Source: Brevibacterium limosum (lineage in GTDB: Bacteria; Actinomycetota; Actinomycetes; Actinomycetales; Brevibacteriaceae). Taken from it: a DNA stretch of 64,000 nucleotides. Both the position numbers and the translations under genes were made by a program. The notes under the pieces are model-generated. The model saw only the letters and a program-made list of their open reading frames with translations, was not told the origin of the DNA and made no database searches. The stretch is taken from the NCBI RefSeq assembly GCF_011617705.1, contig NZ_CP050154.1, positions 3,100,001-3,164,000 of the forward strand. The letters are read 5' to 3'. Below are positions 36,834 through 48,822 of this stretch, piece after piece (the stretch's first letter is position 1; each line of letters begins with the position of its first letter).

Positions 36834-37742
36834 TCAGGAGGTGGGGACGGGGGTGTTGTGCTCTTTTGCGGCGCGGTGGGCGCGGCGACGGTGCAGGGAC
36901 TTCATCCGGCGGCCTCCCACGAGGCGGCAGATGACGTAGATGAGGAACGAGATCGTCGTGACGAACGGGCTGATCGGCACCACCGGCGAACCCAGCGCGA
37001 TGAGGATGCCCCCGACCGAGGCGGTGACTGCGAAGATCACGCTGAGCACCGGTACCCACACCGGCGAGGCCGAGAGCTGAGTCGCCGCGGCGGCCGGAGT
37101 GATGAGCAGCGCGAGGACGAGGAGAACCCCGACGACCTGCACGCTCAGCGCCACGGCGAGTCCGAGGGTGAGCATGAAGACGATGGTGAGCACGTTGATC
37201 GGCACACCCTTGGCCCGGGCCACCTCCGGGTCGAGGCTGGAGAACATGAGCGGACGCCACACGATCGCCAAGACCACGAGCACGGCGAGGGCGCAGACGA
37301 TGAGAGTGAGGATCTGGCCTGGGGTGATGGCGACGATCTGGCCGGTGAGCAGCCCGAATTTGCTTGCCGCCCGCCCATCGTAGAGGGCGAGGAACAGGAT
37401 CGCCAAGCCCAGGCCGAAGGGCATGAGCACGCCGATGATCGCGTTCTTCTCCGAATCCTTGGCCCCGCCGATGCCGATGATGAGAGCGGCGACGATGGAG
37501 CCGACGATCGACCCCGCGACGACGTCGAAGCCGATGAGCAGCGCAAATGCGGCACCGGCGAAGGAGAGTTCGGAGACTCCGTGGACGGCGAAGGGAATGT
37601 CCCGGGCCATGACGAAGACGCTGATGAGTCCTCCGACGACGCCCAAGAGCGCAGCGGCGATCAGAGAGTTGGCCAGCAGCGCGACCAGTTCGCCGTAGTC
37701 CTCGAAGGTGAAGAGGTTGGCAAAGATCTCGGAGAGGCTCAT
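36834..37742 (-). CDS. znuB: metal ABC transporter permease (ZnuB/TroC type)
   Basis: 302-residue inner-membrane permease with about nine helices. Typical family stretches are VHGVSELSFAGAAFALLIG near residue 55 and the C-terminal VGVLLVLALLITPAAAATQL. It moves Zn or Mn delivered by the adjacent lipoprotein. It overlaps the ATPase gene by ATGA. A basic tail (RRMKSLHRRRAHRAAKEH) ends the protein. The metal is inferred to be zinc from the His-rich binding protein. Confidence 0.9.
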   Translation of the reverse strand: MSLSEIFANLFTFEDYGELVALLANSLIAAALLGVVGGLISVFVMARDIPFAVHGVSELSFAGAAFALLIGFDVVAGSIVGSIVAALIIGIGGAKDSEKNAIIGVLMPFGLGLAILFLALYDGRAASKFGLLTGQIVAITPGQILTLIVCALAVLVVLAIVWRPLMFSSLDPEVARAKGVPINVLTIVFMLTLGLAVALSVQVVGVLLVLALLITPAAAATQLSASPVWVPVLSVIFAVTASVGGILIALGSPVVPISPFVTTISFLIYVICRLVGGRRMKSLHRRRAHRAAKEHNTPVPTS

Positions 37743-38608
37743 CGGTTCACCACCGTCCCGTCGAGGTCGAAGGAGTCATCGGGCAGGTCGTGGTGGTCAA
37801 CGCATTCCTCTTCACCGCCGACGACGACGAGGCGGCCGCCGACGCGGACCACTTCGACCGGGGAGCCGTAGAGGCGGGTCAGCGATTCGGTGGTCATGAC
37901 TTCGGCGGGGGTGCCGACGAGGAAGTGTCCGCCGACGATGTAGAGGACCCGGTCGACATACGGCAGGATCGGGTTGATCTCGTGGGTGACGAAGACGACG
38001 GCGGCATCGCGTTTGACGCGCTGTTCGTGCAGAAGTGCGGCCACCACCTGCTGATGGTGCAGGTCGAGTGAGAGCAGAGGTTCGTCGCAGAGCAGCACCG
38101 TGGGATCGTTGGCCAGGGATTGGGCCACACGCAGCCGCTGCAGTTCACCGCCGGAGACCGTGCCGGCAGGAGCGTCGGCATAGTCGGTGGCACCGACGGA
38201 GGCCAAGAGCTCCTCGACCTTCTTCTTCCGCCCCCGGGACAGCAGACCCATCCCCCACCGGTGCCCGTCGATGCCCATGCGCACGAGATCGCGGCCGCGC
38301 ATCGGGGTGTGCGGGTCGATTCCGCGCTGCTGGGGAATGTAGCCGATGGCCGGGTTCCCCTTGTGCACTCCCCGACCGCTGACCTCGGCGGTTCCGGCCG
38401 ACAGCGTATTCTGCCCGAGCAGCACCTTGAGCAGGGAGGTCTTGCCGGTGCCGTTGGGTCCGAGCACGGCGAGGAACTCCCCCGGCGCGATGTCGAGGTC
38501 GAGATCGTGCCAGAGCACTCGCGGGCCGAACCGCAGTTCGGCGTCGCGCAGTCGAATCACCGGCTCCCGTGGTGTTGCCCGTGCGGAAGCGTCGGATTCC
38601 TTGGCCAT
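37739..38608 (-). CDS. znuC: metal ABC transporter ATP-binding protein
   Basis: 289 residues. Walker A is LGPNGTGKTSLLKVLLG, the Q-loop is GYIPQQRGID, the signature is TVSGGELQRLRVAQSL, Walker B is TVLLCDEPLLSLD and the switch His is in VVFVTHEINPI. It belongs to the ZnuC/MntB family. The gene begins two bases after the binding-protein stop and overlaps the permease gene, so the three form one operon. Confidence 0.92.
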   Translation of the reverse strand: MAKESDASARATPREPVIRLRDAELRFGPRVLWHDLDLDIAPGEFLAVLGPNGTGKTSLLKVLLGQNTLSAGTAEVSGRGVHKGNPAIGYIPQQRGIDPHTPMRGRDLVRMGIDGHRWGMGLLSRGRKKKVEELLASVGATDYADAPAGTVSGGELQRLRVAQSLANDPTVLLCDEPLLSLDLHHQQVVAALLHEQRVKRDAAVVFVTHEINPILPYVDRVLYIVGGHFLVGTPAEVMTTESLTRLYGSPVEVVRVGGRLVVVGGEEECVDHHDLPDDSFDLDGTVVNR

Positions 38609-38610
38609 AG

Positions 38611-39687
38611 TCAGTGCTTGTGCCCTTCGAGTGCGGTTGAGATTTCGGTGATGTAGCCACCCATCCAGTCGGCGTAGTGCGTTCCCGAAGGCATGGTCTC
38701 GGCGAGGTCGACGACGGAGACATCGGAGTCATCGGCCGTGGACTTCAAGGCCTCTGCCTGCGGACCTGCCGCTTGAGTATTGTATCCAAGCAGCACGGCA
38801 TCCCCGTCGGAGATCTGTTTCTCCGCAGCCTTGAGCACCAGCGGCGGCACATCATTGCCCTCTTCGACAGCGGCGAGGAACTCCTCGGAGGTGATGTTCT
38901 CCAGCCCCATATCGGCAAACAGCCACAGCGGAACGGGTTCTGTCGCCGCGACCTTCTCCCCGCCGTGCTCCTTCTTCACCGCATCGATATCGTCCTGCAG
39001 CGCAGTCAGCTCCGCTTTGTATTCCTTCGCGTTCGCCTCGAACTCGCCCTGATGTTCGGGCAGGGCCTCGCCGAGGTGGCTCGCCGCCTCGTCGACGAGT
39101 TTCGTCATCGTCGGGACCGAGTACCACAGGTGTTCGTTGAATGAGCCGTGGTCGTGGCCTTCGTGGTCCTCTTCGTCATGGCCTTCATCGGCGTGCTCAT
39201 GGTCATGGGCGTCCTCATCCTCACCGTCGTGAGTGTGCCCACCACCGTGGGCTTCTTCCTCGTCATGTCCGTCGCCGTGATCATGGTCGTGGGGTTCGTT
39301 GCCGAGGCCCTCCGAGCCGGGCAGCCCGGAGATCGAGACGGTATCGATGGTGTCGACTTCGGCACCGGAGGCGTCGAGCATCGCGGTCATGAATGCGTCG
39401 TAGCCGCCGCCGTTCTGTACGAGGAGGTCGGCCTTCGACAGTTTGAGGCGATCCTGCGTGGTCGCTTCGTAGGAGTGAGGATCCTGGTTCGGGTCATCGA
39501 TGATCGGACTCACCTCGGCGAAGTCGCCGGCGACCTGGGAGACGATATCGGCGTAGACGTTTGTCGAGGTCACCACGCGCAGAGCCCCGGTGTCGGCTTC
39601 GGAGTCCTGTCCCCCGCAGCCGCTGAGGACCAACGCCGTCGAGGAGGCGATGGCAGCGCTGGTGAGAAGAATTCGCGACGAGGTCAT
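38611..39687 (-). CDS. znuA: zinc-type ABC transporter substrate-binding lipoprotein
   Basis: 358 residues. The lipobox is VLSGCGG near residue 24. The cluster A-1 fold has metal-site His in NQDPHSYEAT and in HLWYSVPTM, and a C-terminal Asp/Glu region. Between them lies a loop of about 55 residues packed with His, Asp and Glu (HDHDHGDGHDEEEAHGGGH and further repeats), typical of zinc-specific ZnuA proteins that gather metal. It is the first gene of the importer operon and is preceded by an AT-rich palindrome that may be the regulator site. Confidence 0.93.
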   Translation of the reverse strand: MTSSRILLTSAAIASSTALVLSGCGGQDSEADTGALRVVTSTNVYADIVSQVAGDFAEVSPIIDDPNQDPHSYEATTQDRLKLSKADLLVQNGGGYDAFMTAMLDASGAEVDTIDTVSISGLPGSEGLGNEPHDHDHGDGHDEEEAHGGGHTHDGEDEDAHDHEHADEGHDEEDHEGHDHGSFNEHLWYSVPTMTKLVDEAASHLGEALPEHQGEFEANAKEYKAELTALQDDIDAVKKEHGGEKVAATEPVPLWLFADMGLENITSEEFLAAVEEGNDVPPLVLKAAEKQISDGDAVLLGYNTQAAGPQAEALKSTADDSDVSVVDLAETMPSGTHYADWMGGYITEISTALEGHKH

Positions 39688-39758
39688 GAGGAGCCTTTCT
39701 AAGGCAGTGAGGATCGAACAACATCGTCGACGATACTCAGATCAGAGGCCCGGCACTA

Positions 39759-39774
39759 ATATAAATATTTATAT
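39759..39774. promoter_or_regulatory. AT-rich 16-bp palindrome in the znuA promoter region
   Basis: ATATAAATATTTATAT is a perfect palindrome about 70 bases upstream of the znuA start, within a stretch with almost no G or C in a GC-rich genome. It may contain the -10 element and serve as an operator. A second palindrome, ATCGTCGACGAT (39723-39734), lies nearer the gene. Neither matches a Zur, MntR or DtxR box as I know them. Confidence 0.45.
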
Positions 39775-39843
39775 ATAGCAACGCTTTTATATGTGGCGGG
39801 CGGTGCGAAGTCTCGCCCGCACCTGCTCCCCGCCCCCTCTCAA

Positions 39844-39901
39844 GTAACGCGAAGCTCGAAAAGCGCGTCGCCGGTGACGTGCTTTTCGAGTTTCGTGCTA
39901 C
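39844..39901. repeat. imperfect long inverted repeat between znuA promoter and asd
   Basis: About 27-bp arms: GTAACGCGAAGCTCGAAAAG and onward against CTTTTCGAGTTTCGTGCTAC, with five mismatches, mainly transition differences between the arms. It lies in the 298-bp gap 39688-39985. This gap also holds the znuA promoter palindromes and the asd terminator. It could be an aged copy of a dispersed intergenic hairpin. Confidence 0.55.
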
Positions 39902-39934
39902 CTGAGCGACCTCAGTCTGCTCTCGCGAAACGCA

Positions 39935-39966
39935 GAACCGCCCGGGAGTCTCCTCTCGGGCGGTTC
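39935..39966 (-). terminator. terminator downstream of asd
   Basis: GAACCGCCCG pairs with CGGGCGGTTC around a 12-base loop that can itself pair partly. It lies 20 bases beyond the asd stop on the minus strand. Confidence 0.7.
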
Positions 39967-39985
39967 ATCATGCGGCAACCGCAGC

Positions 39986-42360
<2,375 letters not shown>

Positions 42361-42484
42361 TGCAGTATCTTCCTTATCGCTGATAAGTTCCGTGCCAGGC
42401 GATCGATTCCATGGTTCCAAACATGGAGGTCTCGTGCTGCATCGATCAGGATTTCAGCCGTGTCGGGCTCCCGGCACCTGAACC

Positions 42485-42512
42485 ATTGTATGAGGTACGT
42501 CATTCCGGTTCA
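42485..42512 (-). promoter_or_regulatory. candidate lysC-asd promoter
   Basis: On the minus strand TGAACC, 16 bases, then TACAAT gives a plausible sigma-70-type promoter about 125 bases before the lysC start. The 305-bp spacer 42361-42665 shows no open frame or lysine-riboswitch-like fold that I can recognise. Confidence 0.35.
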
Positions 42513-42665
42513 CCTTCGCCCGTCATTCAGACACCCGCTGACCGGGTCGAATGCCCACCCCCGCCGACCCGAGCGTTGACTGTGCTCGCGGGCGAGGCGG
42601 AGGTTGGTCAACCGGTGTTCAGCCCATGCTCAGAAATCGTTATAAATGGACCCGCCGGTGTGCGC

Positions 42666-42899
42666 TCAGTCCGGCCTTCGCTCCACGGTGAAGAGGTCGC
42701 CGGGCTGGCAGTCGAGGACCTCGCACAGAGCGATGAGGGTGGAGTAGCGCACCGCCTTCGCTCGATTGTTCTTGAGCACCGAGAGGTTCGCGAGCGAGAC
42801 GCCGACGCGCTTCGACAGCTCGGTCAGACTCATGTCCCGCCGGGTCAGCAGACTGTCGAGGTGGCAGATGACCCGGGAGGCGTCGAATTCCTCGACCAT
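42666..42899 (-). CDS. small Xre/Cro-type HTH regulator (YozG-like)
   Basis: 77 residues, essentially one HTH_3/Cro domain: MSLTELSKRVGVSLANLSVLKNN holds the helix-turn-helix, followed by IALCEVLDCQPGDLFTVE. Its ATG overlaps the stop of the DUF2975 membrane-protein gene (ATGA). Such membrane-protein/Xre pairs are common and thought to be autoregulated; AT-rich palindromes upstream of the pair are the likely operator. Confidence 0.85.
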   Translation of the reverse strand: MVEEFDASRVICHLDSLLTRRDMSLTELSKRVGVSLANLSVLKNNRAKAVRYSTLIALCEVLDCQPGDLFTVERRPD

Positions 42900-43528
42900 C
42901 ACACGAGCCCTTCGAGCTCTTCTTGAGACGCGCGTCCGGACCTGAAGCATCGCCGCAGCAGTTCGGCGCCGCCGACGATCCCGAGAACGCAGAACGCCTG
43001 CACGACGGTGATTCCCGGCCCCACATCATCGGCGATGCCGATGTCGGCGGAGATCCAGTTGCCGCCGGGAACCATGGTGATGAAGTGGACGATCCACCCG
43101 ACCGCCACGATCCACTCGAACGCCACGAATGCACGAGAGGCCCGAGGCGTGAAAGGTGTGCCTGCCGCGATGTCGCGGATGACAGGCACGAGGGAGATCG
43201 CGGCCGCCAGCGCTGTGAGAATGAGGGCGATTTCGGCGATGATCACAAGCACCACTGCCCCGCTCGAGACGTCGGCCGTCGGAACGATGATCTCAGTCAG
43301 CCCGGACAGCGCTGCCGCTCCGTTCCCGACATCGAGCGAGGAGGCGGCACCATCGGAGAAGTTCACCGTCACCGCCACCTCGGAGCGGACCATCCGACTG
43401 ACCAGATCAGCGACGGCATAGATGACATAAAAGCCGACCGCCAAGCCGATCCAGAGTTCGTAGCCGGTGCCGAAAGCCTTGTGCTTCTGCGACCCGTCGT
43501 TCGGCTTCTGTTCCGCAGTCGGTGACAT
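42899..43528 (-). CDS. DUF2975-type membrane protein
   Basis: 209 residues with four membrane helices: YELWIGLAVGFYVIYAVADL, VVLVIIAEIALILTALAAAI, AFEWIVAVGWIVHFITMV and ITVVQAFCVLGIVGGAELL. The family is paired with Xre regulators. Its role is unknown; anti-regulator or stress-sensing functions are suggested only by association. The start has AAAGG upstream. The gene leads the two-gene unit. Confidence 0.8.
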   Translation of the reverse strand: MSPTAEQKPNDGSQKHKAFGTGYELWIGLAVGFYVIYAVADLVSRMVRSEVAVTVNFSDGAASSLDVGNGAAALSGLTEIIVPTADVSSGAVVLVIIAEIALILTALAAAISLVPVIRDIAAGTPFTPRASRAFVAFEWIVAVGWIVHFITMVPGGNWISADIGIADDVGPGITVVQAFCVLGIVGGAELLRRCFRSGRASQEELEGLV

Positions 43529-43596
43529 GACAGTGCCTTTCCGTCCCGGCGAGCACCGGGCGGGCTGTCCCGCCGTCGCTCACCATTGTTGAAAAC

Positions 43597-43620
43597 ATAT
43601 CGTTTTTCGATATATCGATA
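43597..43620. promoter_or_regulatory. overlapping TATCG palindromes upstream of the DUF2975/Xre pair
   Basis: ATATCG-TTTTT-CGATAT, CGATATATCG and TATCGATA overlap in 24 bases, all built from the same half-site. They lie 70-90 bases before the DUF2975 start within a 60-bp AT-rich island. This is where an autorepressor of the unit would be expected to bind. Confidence 0.5.
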
Positions 43621-43717
43621 AACAATATATTTCACGATGATCAATGTGCTGTCAACGGCCCGGACGGCCTCGAACGGAATCGGGAGAGGCCGAAACCGCA
43701 GAGCCTCACCGAGGCGG

Positions 43718-44319
<602 letters not shown>

Positions 44320-44323
<4 letters not shown>

Positions 44324-47300
44324 ACTTCTCTTTCGTCAATGATTTCGCCGCCGAGGACCCGTGCGATCACGTCGACGCCCATCTGCGGCGCTTCGGCGAC
44401 GTCGAGGTCCGTTTCCGGATCATACTCGTCCTCATCCGATCCCGAACTCTGCGGGTAGGGGCCCGATCCCGGCGCCGAGGCGGCCCCAGGTGCCGAGCCG
44501 CCCGCTGGGTCGGCCTGTGGTGCTGATCCGTATCCGGATCCGGCAGGCGGAGTGGTGGTGACACCGTGCTTTTCGGCGAGTGCTGCGAAGCGCGATTTGA
44601 ATGGCTTCGTCTCTCCCCCGCGGGCCGATGCCGGCGGCGCAGACTGCACGGCCGGTGCCGGCTGGTCGAAGGCGCCTCCCCCGAAATCGCTGGGGCTCTC
44701 GGCGAGGTCGGGGTAGTCGAGATCGTCATCGGGCGGCGGTACGACGACGGCTCCGACGTCGACGGCTCCGCTGCCGGCGCTCGTCTCGTCGATGTCAGTC
44801 GAGGCGGCGCCAGTCGGTGCGGCGTCGACCGGTGAGGTGTCGATCGGTGAGGGACCGTCGTTCCAGTTCGGTTCTTCCCACCGCGGTTCGACGTATTCCA
44901 TGGGCGAATTGTCTGCCAAGTGGGACGGCGCCGCAGACGCTGATTCCTGCTGGTGGGAGGGACCATATGGGGCGAAGTCGTCGGCCGGTTCGGTTCCGGC
45001 GTCGGCCGGTTCGGTTCCGGCGTCGGCCGGTGGACCGAAGAAGTCATCGTCGGAGAGGTCGGGGACAACGACGTCCGAACCGACTGGTTCAGAGTCGCTC
45101 GGCTCGGAGACGCTCGGTCCGGAGGCGTCTGCGGGCGCATCCGGCGCGAGAGCCTGAGCGGCCGAGGAGTCGTCTTCCGGTTCAGCCGCGGACTCCGACT
45201 CGCTTGCGGGCACCACATCGCCCTGCTGTGCGCTCCCGTCCGCGGCTTCGCTGTCGGATCGGTCAGTCTCGGCAGATCGCTCGTCAGCCGGTTCGGCAGA
45301 GCCGAATGGGCTGCCTTCTGTTGTGGGTTCAGTCGGTGGACCCGGCTGTTCTCCCTCCTCGTCGTCGGAGGACCAAGGTCCCTGCGTCGGACCGCTGGGT
45401 TCCCAGAACTTCTCGTGGTCGACCTGCGGCTTGTCGACTTCACGGGTGCCGACGACCGCAGCGACTTCCTGCGGGCTCGGGCGGCGCTGGCTCGGCGCCG
45501 GTCCGTGGTTGCCGCCGGAGCCGTTCACCGGCGGAGCCGAGGACCCTTTGCCCTGATTGCCGCCGCCGGCACTTCCTCCGCCGATCCGGCCGACATCCCC
45601 GACGTCGATGCGGGCCTGAATGCCGAGGACGTCGTTGATCGCCGCGGCGAGTTTGGCCGCATGGTCGCGCTGCTGGAATCCCTGCACGGATCCGGCATTG
45701 TTGAAGCCGAGGTAGACGACTCCGTCGGAGAACGACTGCGGGATCGCATTGGCCGCGATGATCGCACGAGTCAGACGGCTGCGCTTCTCCACCGAGGCGA
45801 GAATGCTCGGCCAGGCACGGCGGATCGCTTCGATCTCGCCGCCGATGTCACCCGTTCCCGCCACCGAGGTGGCTTCCGGTGCCGCTGCCTGCTCTGACTG
45901 CGAGACGCTCCCTGGCCCCGCCGGCGCCGCAGACGCCGACGCCGGGGCGGACTGTTGTTCGGCCGCCCTGCGCTGAGGCTGGCCCGCCGGCGCAGTGTCC
46001 GGCGCCGAGCCGGGAGATGGGGCGCCGGCAGAATCCTGCATCTGCTGATTGTCTCGCACAGGCTGCGACTCGGTTTCCGGCGCACGCTCCGCCTCGGGCG
46101 AAGGTGCGGACGAGGACGACGTCTGCTGATCCTGCGCCGACGGGCGCTCAGCCGCGGCCGGAACGTCCTCAGCAGACTGCTGTTTCGAGTCCGCCGGTGC
46201 AGGCCGAGGCTGAGGCTCGTGCTGCGACGACGAATCCGGTTGAGCCTGAGGCTCGTGCTGGGCCGGCTGAGGAGACTGCTCCTGCTGAGCCGATTGCGCC
46301 GCCGGTTCGTTGAGCATCGACTCGGCGGCTGCGGCCATGGCCGCGATGTCGTCGAAGTCGTCATGAGAGGCGGTCTGGGACTGTCCGGCGGGCGCGTTCG
46401 CAACCGGCGCTCCGGCTCCGCGGCTCGGACCACCGACCGACGGCCGACCGCTCGCCTGTCCCTGGTCGGCAGCACGTGCCTGCTCCTGCCCGCTCCCGGC
46501 GGCCGGAGCACCCTGACCGGCCGCCTGCCCCTGTTCCGGAGCCTGCGCCGGCGGCACATTCGCAGCCACGCCCGTGGCCGACATGCCGATGCGACGCTCC
46601 ATCCGCTCGACGCGGCTGAGCACAGCGTCACGGCTGCGACCGGAGCCGGGCAGCAGAATACGGGCACAGATGAGTTCGAGCTGCAGCCTCGGCGAGGTGG
46701 CGCCCGACATCTCCGTCAGGCCCACATTCAGCAGATCCGCAGCACGGGAGAGCTCGCCCTGTCCGAAGCCGTTGGCCTGGAGGGTCAGTCGTTCGAGACG
46801 GTCCGGCGGCACTTCGGGCAGGAAGGCGTGGGCCGCCTCGGGGGCGGCATTGATGACGATGAGATCCCGGAATCGCTCCAGCAGGTCTTCGACGAAACGC
46901 CTCGGATCCTGACCGGATTCGATGACCCGCTCCACCGCCCGGTACACCCCGGCCCCATCACCGGCGGAGAACGCGTCGACGATGTCGGACAGCAGCGAAT
47001 CGGGAGTGTATCCGAGCAGCGCGATGGCCCGACCGTAGTCGACCCCATCGGGCCCCGAACCGGCGATGAGCTGATCGAGGACCGAGAGCGTGTCACGCAC
47101 CGATCCGCCGCCGGCCCGCACCACCAGCGGCAGCACACCCTTGGCCACGTTCACGCCCTCACGAGTGCACAGCTCCTCAAGATAGCTGCCCAACGCTTCC
47201 GGCGGCACGAGCCGGAAGGGATAGTGGTGGGTGCGCGAACGGATCGTGCCGATGACCTTCTCAGGCTCGGTCGTGGCGAAGACGAACTTGATATGCGGCG

Positions 47301-47742
47301 GCGGCTCTTCGACGATCTTGAGCAGAGCGTTGAAGCCCTGCGAGGTGACCATATGCGCCTCATCGAGGATGAACACCTTGTACCGATCGCGCGCGGGCGC
47401 ATAGACGGCACGTTCACGCAGGTCACGGGCATCGTCGACACCGTTGTGGCTGGCCGCGTCGATCTCGACGACATCGAGCGAACCGGGTCCGCCGTTGGCC
47501 AGGTCCCGACAGCTCGGGCACTCCCCGCACGGCACCGGGGTCGGCCCCTGCTCACAGTTGAGGCACCGGGCCAGGATCCGCGCCGAGGTGGTCTTCCCAC
47601 ACCCGCGCGGGCCGGAGAACAGGTAGGCGTGGTTGATGCGGCCACGTTCGATGGCGGCCTTCAGCGGATCGGTCACATGCTCTTGACCGATGACCTCATC
47701 GAAGGTCTCTGGGCGGTATCTTCTGTACAGTGCGGTGGACAC
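44320..47742 (-). CDS. dnaX: DNA polymerase III subunit gamma/tau
   Basis: Clamp-loader ATPase, 1140 residues, about 500 longer than E. coli tau. Residues 1-370 are the AAA+ part: [19 protein letters not shown], Walker [14 protein letters not shown], zinc module [19 protein letters not shown], and Walker [11 protein letters not shown] Gln/Ala/Pro-rich linker runs to about residue 625. A structured block containing [19 protein letters not shown] (tau domain III/IV-like) follows, then a disordered Ser/Asp/Glu/Pro-rich tail of about 400 residues with a tandem [14 protein letters not shown]. The GTG start is preceded by AGGGGAC. No slippery A-run for a programmed frameshift was noticed. Confidence 0.95.
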
Positions 47743-47834
47743 GTCCCCTAGCCTAATGCCAACGACTGACACGGTTAAGACGCTCCCGCCACCCGGCGTT
47801 GTCGCTGACCTCCCGATCAGGCACGATAGAGATC

Positions 47835-48497
47835 ATGAGCTCAGCCACCCCCTCCCCCGACGAGAACGACCCAGCGAAGACCTTCCGCATCGGCCACAGG
47901 GAACGCGACGAGGCGATCGAGCTTCTCCGCGAAGCCGCCGGCGACGGACGGATCACGGTCGACGAGCTCGACGAGCGGATGGAGAAGGTCCAATCCGCGA
48001 AGTTCCCCATCGACCTCGACGAGGTGCTCTCCGACCTCACCACAGAGCTGCCCTCCGATCGCTTCCGCCCCACCTCGGCGATCGCCCCCGCCGCCGGTCG
48101 TGCGATGGCAGTCCAGGGCCATGACCGCTTCGATCCGCTCGTCATCAAGGCCGGCTGGGAATCCGAGGTCCGCCGCGCCAGGTGGGCCGTACCGCCGTTC
48201 ATCCGCTGTGAGCCCTCGATGTCGAACATCGAACTGAACTTCCTCGAGGTCGAGACAGATCTCGAGGTCATCGAGGTCGAGATCGTCGCCGGAATGGGTG
48301 CGGTCACCGTCGTCATCCCGGATGACTGGGCCGTCAATGTCGACCAGCTCTCGAAGACCTGGGGCAGCGTGAAATCCGTCGTCGACGCGGTGCCGACCGG
48401 ACGCCGGCCCCTCGTGCGGGTGGGCGGATCGATCGGGATGGGCTCCTTCAAGGCCCGCTTCGCGAACTACTTCGACCGCCGCCGATCGGCGAAATGA
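47835..48497 (+). CDS. DUF1707 protein with LiaF-like C-terminal domain
   Basis: 220 residues. The N-terminal DUF1707 motif is RIGHRERDEAIELLREAAGDGRITVDELDERM. The C-terminal half, with FLEVETDLEVIEVEIVAGMGAVTVVIPDDW, has the repeating beta-strand pattern of the LiaF/DUF2154 cell-wall sensor group. No membrane helix is present. It is divergent from dnaX and overlaps the following small membrane-protein gene, suggesting a two-gene unit. Confidence 0.82.
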   Translation: MSSATPSPDENDPAKTFRIGHRERDEAIELLREAAGDGRITVDELDERMEKVQSAKFPIDLDEVLSDLTTELPSDRFRPTSAIAPAAGRAMAVQGHDRFDPLVIKAGWESEVRRARWAVPPFIRCEPSMSNIELNFLEVETDLEVIEVEIVAGMGAVTVVIPDDWAVNVDQLSKTWGSVKSVVDAVPTGRRPLVRVGGSIGMGSFKARFANYFDRRRSAK

Positions 48498-48751
48498 TGG
48501 AACCCGGACTCGGCGCTGTCATCTTCCTCACCCTGTGCATCATCGTCGTCTTCAGCATCGGTGCCTTCCTCGTATACCGGGTGATGAACACTCCCGGATC
48601 GCATATCGGCTCCCATCTGCCCAAACACGATCCCCGCGCCGAGGCGGCCCCCACCGACCCGTCCCACCGCCGATCCGCTGAGGACCGGGCCGGACCCGCC
48701 GAGGACCGGCCCGACCCCGAGGGCCCGAACAGCACCGACGGCCACGACTGA
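48494..48751 (+). CDS. small single-pass membrane protein, function unknown
   Basis: 85 residues (or 84 from the second ATG). One membrane helix (GAVIFLTLCIIVVFSIGAFLVY) is followed by a 50-residue hydrophilic Pro/Asp/Glu-rich tail predicted cytoplasmic. ATG overlaps the DUF1707 stop (ATGATG). No family is recognised. The coupling suggests it tethers or assists the DUF1707 protein. Confidence 0.65.
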   Translation: MMEPGLGAVIFLTLCIIVVFSIGAFLVYRVMNTPGSHIGSHLPKHDPRAEAAPTDPSHRRSAEDRAGPAEDRPDPEGPNSTDGHD

Positions 48752-48822
48752 CCCCGGCCCTCCTGAGGACTCCGGGCCCCAGCGTCCTTGAAAACCGGTA
48801 CCCGCCGTGATCGACTTTCATC

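Noticed and set aside
42361..42665. lysine riboswitch or attenuator before lysC
   Set aside because: No long multi-helix lysine-aptamer pattern or leader peptide with Lys codons could be seen; only a plausible promoter remains.
46000..46560. Separate Pro/Gln-rich genes opposite dnaX
   Set aside because: The frames on the plus strand are Arg-rich reversals of the Ala/Gln/Pro linker of DnaX, without start signals.
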